Source of the DNA: Emydura subglobosa
Taxonomy: Eukaryota > Chordata > Testudines > Chelidae
Direction of reading: 5' to 3'
Assembly (NCBI GenBank): GCA_007922225.1
Contig: ML679966.1
Span: 53,425,870 to 53,489,869 of the forward strand
Length of the DNA stretch: 64,000 bases
Shown in pieces: positions 36,701 through 64,000 of this stretch (position 1 is the stretch's first letter; each line of letters starts with the position of its first letter). The notes below the pieces were generated by a model. The model saw only the letters and a list, made by a program, of their open reading frames with translations. It had not been told where the DNA came from and searched no databases. The translations under genes were made by a program, and so were the position numbers.

Positions 36701-38173
36701 AAAAACAAATTGCTATTTTATTCATATATTTGTGATTTGTCTATTTCATATCTTTTCATAGCCCTTGGTGGTAAGCGAAAGGAAAAAAATGTTAGTTTTC
36801 CAGTCTAATGCACAGGTTAACATGTCTTGAAAGACTAGTGCAGTGGTTCCCAACCTGTGGCCCGGGAGCCAGAAGTGGCCATCGGTGGCTTTCAAAGTGG
36901 CCCGCAGCTCCCCTCCTGCTGGCTGCAGAAGGAAGCTGCTGCGGAATGGAGCCACTGCCTAGGGACCCAGGTGGAGCACACAGGGCTATAGGACACATGC
37001 GATTTCCCTGCTGCAGCCAGGGCGACGGGAGATCAGTGAGGATGGAGGCAGCATCCTCGCTGAACTCCTTCTGTCTGGCTGCAGTGGGGGGATGGGGAGA
37101 GGGCTTCTGGGAGAGACTGGTGGCCCTTCAGGGTTGTAACCATGATATCTGTGGCCCTTGAGCCAAAAAGGTTGGGAACCACTGGACTGGTGCTATTCTG
37201 CTAAAGAATTATCCTAATAAATTCTGTATACACTTAGAACAACGTTATTCCATGTATAACATAATGCATTGCTAGTGAATATCTAAAGTACGTTTAAGAA
37301 AGTAAAAATAGTTTAGCGTCTGTCGTCATATAATTTACCTTACTACAACAGCTGCATATCTTTGCTGAGTCAAAGCTTCACTTTGTTAGGTGTAAGACAT
37401 TTAACATAATGTTGACATTAGACATAACAAATAGATTCATTTAACAAAACTATAGTTTGCCAGTGCACCGTGTTGAATTGCTTTGTCCTTGCCAAAGGGA
37501 AACTTCCATTCTTAGTATAGCTGTGACAAAGTAAGTGCTGCCAGGGGCATGCACAGGAAATTAAATTTCATTGCCTTTGGAGGAGCTTGCTCTCCTAGTC
37601 CTGGGACCTGAGGAGCAATGTGCCCATGTTGATTATGTGGGGGGTTCCTACCCTCCCATGCACACCCTGATTGCTGCTAAGTACAACCCAAATACCCCTT
37701 TACTAGAGTAAAGTTACAACTGGATGGACAGAAAAAACTATTAATGCATGTGTACAAGTGTGAAAAGCCATAGTGTGGCTTTTGCTGGTTAAATTATCCT
37801 CTTATGATTTAAATAAGTGTTACTTTGAAAGGGGATGGGGGCAGACAGGAGCAACCTTACTATAGTTCCTTAGCTTGTATTGAATCCTGCCAGATCAGAG
37901 GAAATCTAGATTGTCATATGCCATGAGAAAGTAAGGTTGATAACCATTGAAAATGATATATTTGGGGTTGTATTCAGTCAGAGATGATTGTCTTCTGTTC
38001 TGTCTGCCAAACTGTTCACTCACTTTTCCTCTCATTTGCAGTATTTTCACAAGGTGGTTGGTCAGCTGTTACCTCTTGCATACAACCTATTGAGGAGGAA
38101 CCTATTTGCTGAGATTGTTGAATCACATTTAGCTAACAGAAATGAAGAGAATGTGGACCAACTAGCAGCATGA
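24533..38173 (+). CDS. HPF1: HPF1, histone PARylation factor 1, complete spliced gene (8 coding exons, 347 aa)
   Basis: HPF1 binds PARP1/PARP2 at DNA breaks and completes their active site, so that ADP-ribose is placed on serine of histones and other nuclear proteins. Joining 24533-24586, 25401-25560, 26439-26625, 27119-27217, 32106-32256, 35336-35423, 36125-36297 and 38042-38173 gives 1044 nt, 347 residues plus stop; the human protein has 346. All introns are GT-AG and phases match. The N-terminus is short, basic and Gly-rich, as in human. The motif [12 protein letters not shown] is in exon 2 and NLHWRF in exon 3. The Tyr-Arg pair corresponding to human Y238/R239 is at 239-240, and the catalytic Asp-Glu pair of FANDECDYG is at 284-285 (human E284). 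The protein ends in DQLAA as in human. The start was chosen because it aligns with the human start and has A at -3; an in-frame ATG lies 27 codons upstream. Nothing looks broken. Identification rests on recalled homology. Confidence 0.97.
25401..25560 (+). CDS. HPF1: HPF1 exon 2
   Basis: The acceptor is TTACTTGCAG and the donor GTGAGT; the exon ends in phase 1. It encodes the basic linker and the start of the folded N-terminal domain with [12 protein letters not shown], closely like human. Confidence 0.95.
26439..26625 (+). CDS. HPF1: HPF1 exon 3
   Basis: The acceptor is TTTTGCAG and the donor GTATTT; phase 1 in, phase 2 out. It contains [26 protein letters not shown] and the end TQYHMGYFR, all conserved in human HPF1. 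Confidence 0.95.
27119..27217 (+). CDS. HPF1: HPF1 exon 4
   Basis: The acceptor is TTTTATAG and the donor GTAAGG; phase 2 in, phase 2 out. It encodes [19 protein letters not shown] and GDNVFAAVK. The 4.9-kb intron that follows is the longest of the gene. Confidence 0.95.
28810..29275 (+). mobile_element. CR1-type LINE 3' end in HPF1 intron 4
   Basis: It contains GAGGGTTGGGAAGGAATTTT, a CCATGTCAAATTGACAGTGAC block, TGGGTCACTTGACC, and ends with CAAACAAGATGATCTGGGG then TTTGGTATTAAATTCTGATA. This is the order of the CR1 3' region in turtles. Confidence 0.65.
30100..30190 (+). repeat. tRNA-derived (Pol III) repeat or dead tRNA
   Basis: An A-box-like AAGCGGTAGAAATATG and a clear B box GGTTCAAATCC (30155-30165) are spaced as in a tRNA. 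The stems around them do not pair well, so a live tRNA is unlikely. It is probably a tRNA-derived SINE head or a decayed tRNA. Confidence 0.45.
31430..31625 (+). repeat. MIR / CORE-SINE relic in HPF1 intron 4
   Basis: It contains GAATTCTAATCCTGTCTGTCA, GTGACTCACAGGCAAGTCAC and a GTATAAAGTGGGGGATAA tail, in the order of a MIR core. More decayed than the copy at 21.5 kb. Confidence 0.65.
32106..32256 (+). CDS. HPF1: HPF1 exon 5
   Basis: A long T-tract precedes the TTTCAG acceptor. The exon encodes a Lys-rich stretch with [10 protein letters not shown] and ELGYSLEQ, ending QRDKK in phase 0. The donor GTATGA is unusual at +4/+6 and is followed at once by a C-rich run (32261-32281). Confidence 0.95.
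32257..35335 (+). other. HPF1: HPF1 intron 5
   Basis: Holds the TG microsatellite and otherwise unremarkable AT-rich sequence. No nested gene is seen. Confidence 0.8.
33666..33700. repeat. (TG)n microsatellite
   Basis: Uninterrupted TG/GT dinucleotide repeat of 35 bp in HPF1 intron 5, likely to vary in length between individuals. Confidence 0.95.
35336..35423 (+). CDS. HPF1: HPF1 exon 6
   Basis: The acceptor is TTATTCAG and the donor GTAAAT; phase 0 in, phase 1 out. It encodes [19 protein letters not shown] and the Tyr-Arg pair (residues 239-240), a conserved functional surface of HPF1. Confidence 0.95.
36125..36297 (+). CDS. HPF1: HPF1 exon 7 (catalytic glutamate exon)
   Basis: The acceptor is CATTACAG and the donor is a consensus GTAAGT; phase 1 in, phase 0 out. 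It encodes [22 protein letters not shown] and LFCYGSH. The Asp284-Glu285 pair matches human D283/E284, the residue HPF1 contributes to the PARP active site. Confidence 0.96.
36841..37184. mobile_element. hAT-type element in HPF1 intron 7 (344 bp)
   Basis: The ends CAGTGGTTCCCAACCT and AGGTTGGGAACCACTG are perfect 16-bp inverted repeats. The flanks GACTAGTG (36833-36840) and GACTGGTG (37185-37192) form an 8-bp duplication with one mismatch. The body is GC-rich and has no transposase ORF. Confidence 0.85.
38042..38173 (+). CDS. HPF1: HPF1 exon 8 (terminal)
   Basis: The acceptor is CATTTGCAG, phase 0. It encodes [17 protein letters not shown] through the terminal DQLAA and a TGA at 38171-38173. 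It matches the end of human HPF1 with a few substitutions. Confidence 0.96.
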   Translation, partial: YFHKVVGQLLPLAYNLLRRNLFAEIVESHLANRNEENVDQLAA

Positions 38174-38335
38174 TCCAAAGAGAAGAGGACTTAAATATAA
38201 TAAAGTTTCAAGTATTAATGTTACACTTGTTTTTTGGCATTAAACTGATGTAGGGGTTTTTAAATAGTAATATAAAGTAATGTTGGTGTGGTAAATAAAA
38301 CTTTTTTTAAATAAATTAGAAATGCTGTTTTCTGA
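38174..38335 (+). terminator. HPF1: HPF1 3'UTR with polyadenylation signals
   Basis: AATAAA hexamers lie at 38199-38204, 38294-38299 and 38310-38315, within 150 bp of the stop. A short 3'UTR is therefore likely, with two or more alternative ends. Which one is used cannot be told from sequence. Confidence 0.75.
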
Positions 38336-40047
38336 TTAGATTTAAAAAAAAGTAACTATGCAGGGGCTAGAACAGCAGTTCCTAAACTTCACTCAAGCCT
38401 GAGTCTTGCTTTCAGGAGTGAAAAAGGTACCTGTGTCCAAGCTGATTTCTCTATTAGATGGTGGTATAATGAAAAATCATCCCACGCTATGAAGAGATGT
38501 GCATCATGTAGCAAATGTTTTTTACCCTTTTCGTTCAGAATATGTTCATCTGGTAACAAATTTTTCTACTATTCTGTAGATAAGGGAGCTGGCTTGTCTA
38601 CTTAGTAGTAATGTGTAGCAGTGTCTTGATATCCAAAAAGTAGCTGCTGCCGTAAGTTTGTGTACGTAGGACAATTTGATTCTTCTGTCTGCAAGATTTC
38701 AGTATAAATGGACAATAGCAGCACTGGTCATTGCATAGCTATAACCCAGAAAACACACGTATTCTTCTTCTCCTGCAAAGACCAAGACCTTTTCCCTTCT
38801 CCCCCACCTTTGATGTCTTCACATTCCCCAACTGTATCCTCTATCCCTGGTCTCATCTGCTTCTCTCCTACTCCTGAGGGAGGTTATTTCACTATGTAGG
38901 CTTAGAGCAGGTACAGCTCTGGATCAAGGGCTGGTGCCTCTGCTGTGGTGTTGCTCGCCAGGGAAGGTGCTGAACTCACTTTTGCTCCCCTTGTGAAATT
39001 CATTTTAGTGGCATAAGAGCTTACACATGTGTGGAAAAGGTGCAAAATACAATAGAAGTGAGTCAAGGAGGTTAATCCAGCACTAGTATCTACCGTTAAC
39101 CCATCCATTTCAATATAAATCCTGTTAGTGATCATGTAGAACCAACCATTTTAACACTTATTTTACAGTTCTAGGGTCTTTTCCTTTGAATTTTCTGCCT
39201 AGTCATTCCTTCTGTGAAATGTGTGGCTCACCCAACTCCCTGTGACCTCTAACTGAACTTGCACAGTGTGGTTACTACACAGCAAATTGCAAGGTGGCCT
39301 TCTTTTCCCAGTTCCTGGGTGCCCCTAGAACCAATCCATCGATTAGCCACTTCTGTGGACCCTCACTTTATTGACTGACTGTACAGGTGCACAGATGTGA
39401 TTTGAATTAACTGTCACCTTTATTGTGTAAACTGATGCTTACAGTAGCATTCCACTACTGTGAATAAGCTGAAATCTTTTAAAAACGAACAAATACAAGA
39501 AAAACTTAGTTTGGATCTGCAGTATTTGGCAGTGGCAACAGAGAAAGCAGTTTACCAGTAAACTTTATTTCAACCAGTGCTGAACCTACACTACACCTTA
39601 TTAAAAAAGTAAGAAGCAGTCCCAGTTTTCCAATGACTATAAACTGAAGTTGTTAATTCTCTAACTTACAGCTACATAGCCATTTTCAATCACGCTTTGA
39701 CAAAAGGTCAGTCATATTTCAGGCCATTGCAATGCATACCTTGAATCTTTCTCCAGTTTACTAATGTATTTTCCCCAATTTAAAAATCTCACAGGAAACT
39801 TGTAGAAATAAGTCTAAGTCCTGTATCCTCATCAGTGAAGTCTTATTGCATTAATTATAACTGCAGACTATGACGTGTTCTGCAAAAAATTTTTTTGCTT
39901 TTACCCCATTTTTGCTTCCTCTTTTAGAACCATTATTAAAGACGTGCATTAATTCATTATGCTGTGCTCCGCTACTACCAGCTTACAGTCTGCATGTTCA
40001 GCCATCCCTTATATAAGATACATTGCTCGCTCTCTTCTGGTAACTGA

Positions 40048-40401
40048 TAGGGGTGTCAAACTCATTTGCTATGGTGGGCCACATTTGAATTAAATGTACT
40101 TCAAGTGGGCCATACATACCATAAATCAAAATACTAGGCACTTTTGGAGCGGTGTGTCTCGTGCACACAGTGTTCCACATGCTGCCACCAGAGTACACAG
40201 ATCTCATGGCATTATACCCTCTGGCGGCAGTACCCACTGCCGTGAGATCGCGTGGTGTTGTACCCTCTGGCGGCAGCATGTGACGCTGCCAGAGAGTACA
40301 ACGCTGTGAGATGTCGCGGCAGTGCACACTGCCGCCAGGGGCCAGACCAAAACGGTTGGTAGGCTGTATCTGGCCTGTGGGCCGGATGTTTGATACCCCC
40401 G
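40048..40401. mobile_element. hAT-like element with GC-rich internal repeats
   Basis: It begins TAGGGGTGTCAAACTCA and ends GTTTGATACCCCCG, approximate inverted repeats of a known hAT end type. The inside holds two direct copies of TACCCTCTGGCGGCAG (40215 and 40261, 46 bp apart) and an inverted copy (CTGCCGCCAGGGG near 40329). It lies between the convergent genes. Confidence 0.65.
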
Positions 40402-41089
40402 CTTTACTTTAACTATTGCATTTATCCCACTTCTCGCTGCTTTTATATATATATGCACACACTTAAGCACACTCAGTTATCTAGTTTCAGTTTTCCCATG
40501 TTAGAAAAGTAGCATATCTTTCCTCTGGGCAAGGTAGAAAGAAAAATACTACTAAAATAACTGAGGGAGATTACAAGATATCAGATTGCTTGTGCAATTG
40601 GTTACAAATATATTGTTAAGCAACTAACTTTAGGTGTGCAGTAATTGTCACACTGTTAAATTACAGTTAGGGTAAACCTGCTCTCCGTGCAGCTTCAGTG
40701 TCACACCCAGATGTGATTAAAATAAGTTTGTACTCTTCATTCCTGTGTCTAGCTAATATAGCTGACATCGATCGGCTGTAATTATAAAATGACTTACTAT
40801 GATAATGTGCAAGCCAGCAAAAGGAGCTCGACTGTCAGAGTGTAGGATGAGTTTTCTGCACTAGGAAATGTAAACTGCCTTTCCAATACAGTGAGAGAAT
40901 TTTATATGGAAACCACTAAGACTGGAGATGGAATGTTACTGCTTTATTTTTGTCACTTGTCAACATATAAATACATTTTTAAATATTCATGTGTAGCAAG
41001 TGTTTATGGGCTCCTGCGTGGGCTCAGGATTGTTCATTTTGTGCACATACCACAGAAGACTGGCTGACCTGTCAAAGGTACATTTCAGG

Positions 41090-41198
41090 CTCCAATTCTG
41101 AAAAGATTTACTCCAATGCTTAACATTATGTACTGTTAAATAGGACTACACGCATTGTGTAGCATTAAGTAGGTGCTTAAATCTTTGCAGGAGTGGGG
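41090..41198. repeat. Fold-back repeat, copy 1
   Basis: CTCCAATTCTGAAAAGATTTA at one end and TAAATCTTTGCAGGAGTGGGG at the other form an imperfect inverted repeat around an AT-rich centre. It resembles the fold-back at 42838. Confidence 0.5.
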
Positions 41199-42837
41199 CA
41201 TTAATATAGATTTTCCTGTTTCCTTTATGGAAAAATTCACTAATAGCCCTATGTGTTTGCTGTACAATAAAGTATATTGACAGCAGCTTAGCCTTCAAGA
41301 GCAATAAAACATTTATAAAATGTAATTGCTAAATTACTAGAGAGAAGTAGGAGTTAGTTGCAGTATGCATGATGTGGATGAAACTGGGGCATCTGCGAGT
41401 CAGCCATGCTAACCAACATGGTTTAAAAGTGAAGTATTGAAGTTGCAGTTATTTAAATACAGAATTGTGGCTTTAAGCCATCAGTTAAAATTAGATGATT
41501 GCATAATAAAGCAGCAATCAGGAACCAAAATGTTCTGCCATTTAAAGCAAAAAAACCAACTCTTTTAAAAATGGAAATTTTCAAAGAAAATCCATTAGTA
41601 CTGAAGTGTTTGCTAGGTAAATCATATGCAAATGCAAAATAGCAACAAGCTCAGATGAACTGTGCTCTTGATGTCTTATTTTTCCGTGGCCTTTTTGTTT
41701 AGAAATTAGTTGATGCTTTGCTATATGTAAAATTGCTTGCTACTAATTCTTCTTTGGGTCAGATGTAGATTCCGCCCAGGGGCATATACATTTCAGAGGG
41801 GGGAACCAATATGAATAATCGTTGATAGCACAACACAATTAAAAATCAAACAAGAAATGGTCATACAGAAATTTTTAATGTTTGATTAAATCATCACAGT
41901 AAAGTTTTTACTGTAATGATACACAGCTCTACCACACTATTATAAATAAAAACATTAAGATCAATATTAAATACAGCTCCAGGCAACATCACAGATTAAA
42001 CTATGCATTCTTCATGAATCAGTAACTGAACAGTTTAAAAACAAAAAGATGCTGACACCCTCACCCCATCTACCGCATCTGCTCAAATCAGTAACTGTAA
42101 TAAGGCGCTGAAAATTTTACATTAGAAAAACAAACCTCTTTGTTGAACAGCACAGGCACACTTAATTCAATATTAGAATTTCTAATGTACGATGATTAAA
42201 TAAGAACATCAAATATCAAGGAAGAAAGCTTAGGGGGGTAAAACAGTGAACCAAGGTGCATGAGATCAGCACAATATAAATATTGCACTTGAATCTACAG
42301 TTAAAAAAAAAGACCCAGCAGGGGCATGAACTGTACTGTTCCACTTCATGCACTGTGAAAGTGGAACTAGATATGAATTTATACAACACACATAGTGGAG
42401 TGTGTCAGGGTAAAGAGAGCAGCACAGGTGGGGTGGGGGTTCAAAGTGATTAGAAAACTTTTTTTTTTTTTTTTTTAAATAAAAACATGTTCTGTTTATA
42501 TCCTTCCACTACAAGAAAGAGCAACAAGTTGGATGACAACATCACAGGCAATGTCTTGAACTGCTTCCTACACTTAAACCAAATTCAGCAGTCTGATCAG
42601 ATGTACCGGTTAGACAGCTATAATAAAGCATAATATGGCCCATTGCATATTTGCTTCAATTAGAAAATTATAGTTAGTTGCAAAACTGCTATTTTAATAG
42701 TAGCTTGGGTCCCTGCCTTAGTTCCCAACCAATTTTAAAAAGGGCTGATTATGATAAGCACAAGAGAAAATTATTCTGTTTTCCACTGGGTCAGAGACAA
42801 TAGAATTTAAACATTCATTACAGTTTTATAATCAGTC

Positions 42838-42953
42838 CTGATTCAGAAAAGCACAAACACATGCATTACTTTTAAGCATGCTACTAGTCCCATTGGCTTT
42901 AGTGTGATTACTTTTGCTAAAATTAAGCACTTTAGTGCTTTGCTGAATCAGAG
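42838..42953. repeat. Fold-back repeat, copy 2
   Basis: CTGATTCAGAAAAGCA at the left and TGCTTTGCTGAATCAG at the right are near-perfect inverted repeats about 80 bp apart. It lies within the probable CLCN3 3'UTR and would fold as a hairpin in the RNA. Confidence 0.65.
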
Positions 42954-43202
42954 CCTTACATTGAGAGAATTTTTTTAATCTGTTATATTTTGTAGTCTCA
43001 GGCATATGTGTCTAATTTCAAGTTATAAATATTATGAACGTGCCAAAAGATTAATTTAATCTGCCACACTTTTTTTAACTGCCTCTTTCCTAGTTTTTGT
43101 TTTCGAGACAATACCTTCTTGGGCTGTTGTCTTTTCTTTGTGTATGGTATTTTTTTTTTCAATCTGATAAATGAATATGGTCAGCTACTGATTAGGTTTT
43201 CT

Positions 43203-43223
43203 GAAAAGAAAAGAAAAGAAAAA
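43203..43223 (+). repeat. (AAAAG)n short tandem repeat
   Basis: About four copies of a pentanucleotide AAAAG in the probable CLCN3 3'UTR. Confidence 0.8.
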
Positions 43224-44765
43224 TTCTGAATCTGTCAGCCTGCTAATGTGTGTGTTGCTGCTGGAGTTTAAACCCCACTCAACATTTCAAGTAAGTTTTT
43301 GTTTTGTTTTCTAAAAGGCTACATATTTCATCAGAAGTTTCAGCCAGTATATTTCTAGATTCTTAAACAAAAGTAAGTCACAACAGGTCTATCAATTAAT
43401 TATTATTTCTAAAACCCTGCAGTGTTTAAAAAGAGTATTTGTAAGGTGGTTTTTTTTCCAGTTTTGTAATAATAAACAAATGGACATCTCAAGGTTATGG
43501 CAGTGAAAGTGAGGTTTGAAAATGCTATTATGCTCCTGTTGGATCATAAAGAAATATTTTTTTAAACCCTTCATCTAGTTGTAAACTTCTTTCCAACCCT
43601 CCATTACATGTAGAGGATTTTGACTTACTCTATAAAATCACATTGAAAGGTAAAATTAGTTATGTGAGATGTTAACTGATTTATATTTAATATATTTTAA
43701 TCCATAAAAATATAAATAAAGAATGGTAAAATTTCAAGAAAAAATATACATTTAGTGCAAGTTATGAATTATAGTTCTTTCTTCAGTGTCAGCAGTAGAA
43801 CATCTTTGTGTGGTAAAGAAAAACTAAAAGATGATTGATTTTAATTTAATGGGAAAATATGTCCAGTGTTTCCACATGCAATTACCACTAGATACACTTA
43901 TACAGAATTGTTCCAGTTCTTAAATTACCAGAGTAGCAGTACTTTTTCCTTATACTGCAGAACATTGGTATATGTCAGTGTTTTCAATAATACAAAAATT
44001 GCATAAGAGCAGGTCACATTATTGATATATTCAGCAGCAAAAACATTTTTCCTAGAAACACAAGTTTCATGTTTTTAATTTTTCTGAAATCTCAGCACCC
44101 AAGGCTGCAAAATTTCACACATGCTTCATACAAGGTGTTACCTATTCAATCTGCTTTTGCTGAAGCAGATCTGTACTGCCCCAAGCTTTTCATGATGTAC
44201 AAACTACATGTTTAATGGCACAAGAAAAACTCCCTTCGTGTGATCAAACCTCGGCAAGTCACAGTACATCTCAATATGAGAAACTACTGCTTCAGAAGGG
44301 CACACCAATTTTAAAGAGGCTCTGTTATGGCTCAGGAGAAAGAGAGGGGGAGAAATAAAAGATCTTCTGGAATGTAGAAAAGTGATGTATAATAACTATA
44401 TTTCATGAGTTAACACAACAGTTTTCAATGGTAAAAAGGGCAAGACCTTGCAGTCTTCAAAAGATGGCTCAATTCAAAGCGATCCCTCTGGAAACAGGGA
44501 CTAACAATGCATCCCATCAATGCTAGGCTAGGGGTTGGAGAATTCTGTCTTCTGACCCAGCTTTTGCTCTGCACTATCATGGCACATCTGTCGTCATGGA
44601 ACGCTTCCAGTCCAGAATAGCAGAGGTTCACTCTCCCCACGTTACAGTGAGGAACATCATCACTCTTCCTCCTCTCCACACTCCCCCAGACCAACTCTTG
44701 AATTCCAACAGCACTGTTATGCAAAAATCCAGCTCTCATTTTCAACCATAGAAGAATCCCATATG

Positions 44766-63776
<19,011 letters not shown>

Positions 63777-64000
63777 CTAGAAAAGAAGAAAGGTGTGGCT
63801 TTATTTTTGTGTTTGTGATGCATTTTAAAAACAAAAATAGAAATTTATTCTTATGATATACCACTAACTATACCTGAACAGATTTATATGAAACTAAAGA
63901 CCTAAGAATCCTAATATATGGACTGATTACCTTCCTCCCATCTTCCTGTCAAGGACCCAAAGGCTTACTCTGCCCACTTTTTCCCACATTGCCATTTCAG

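Larger units (their letters stand above)
38336..41869. other. Interval between convergent HPF1 and CLCN3
   Basis: About 3.5 kb with the hAT-like element and one fold-back repeat. No gene, tRNA or conserved ORF was recognised. It probably holds the 3' ends of both transcripts. Confidence 0.6.
41870..44765 (-). terminator. CLCN3: Probable CLCN3 3'UTR and candidate polyadenylation sites
   Basis: AT-rich sequence follows the CLCN3 stop with no gene on the + strand. No AATAAA is seen on the minus strand close to the stop. ATTAAA variants occur on the minus strand, for example at 44211-44216 (proximal) and 41874-41879 (distal). The distal end would give a 3'UTR of about 2.9 kb, like the long mammalian CLCN3 message. 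The boundary is an inference. Confidence 0.45.

Noticed and set aside
39998..40470. Overlapping open frames between the two genes
   Set aside because: They come from the GC-rich hAT-like element and its internal repeats, in several frames at once.
44425..44745. 106-residue minus-strand open frame just after the CLCN3 stop
   Set aside because: It lies in the probable 3'UTR and has no recognisable domain or likeness to a CLC tail.

Overview
This is vertebrate nuclear DNA with no bacterial-style gene packing. The repeat content (CR1 LINE relics with a turtle/crocodilian-type 3' end, hAT and Harbinger-like non-autonomous elements, MIR/CORE-SINE relics, a SANT-domain Harbinger ORF) together with very conserved but non-mammalian proteins points to a non-avian sauropsid. 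A turtle is the most likely source. This is inferred from sequence recognition, not from a database search.

Two genes are present, tail to tail. HPF1 (histone PARylation factor 1) lies on the + strand with 8 coding exons from 24533 to 38173. They encode a complete 347-residue protein, and a CpG-island promoter sits at about 24.29-25.08 kb. CLCN3 (the endosomal/lysosomal ClC-3 chloride/proton exchanger) lies on the - strand. The window holds only its last seven coding exons, from 63776 down to 44766; the N-terminal part, including the first selectivity motifs and the gating glutamate, is beyond the right edge. In humans the same two genes are also convergent neighbours on chromosome 4.

Layout: 1-24.2 kb is intergenic and carries decayed repeats, namely a Harbinger-type element with a broken SANT/Myb-like ORF, two minus-oriented CR1 relics (each split by a later DNA transposon), hAT elements, a MIR and a 10-N gap. 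24.3-38.3 kb is HPF1. 38.3-41.8 kb is the convergent intergenic interval with a hAT-like element. About 41.87-44.77 kb is probably CLCN3 3'UTR. 44.77-63.78 kb is the CLCN3 C-terminal half with long repeat-bearing introns, and the right end is intronic.

The most striking coding feature is the CLCN3 3' end. A 76-nt cassette exon at 46562-46637 decides which of two reading frames is used in the last exon. When it is skipped the protein ends at a TGA at 44834. When it is included the same DNA is read in another frame to a TAA at 44766, giving a tail 48 residues longer with a PDZ-ligand-like end. The two genes are not known to act in one pathway: HPF1 works with PARP1/2 in the nucleus, and ClC-3 acidifies and chloride-loads endosomal vesicles. 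I found no convincing new multi-gene system. The candidates for novelty are the dual-frame exon, an unexplained 504-nt antisense ORF in HPF1 intron 4, and several unclassified repeats.
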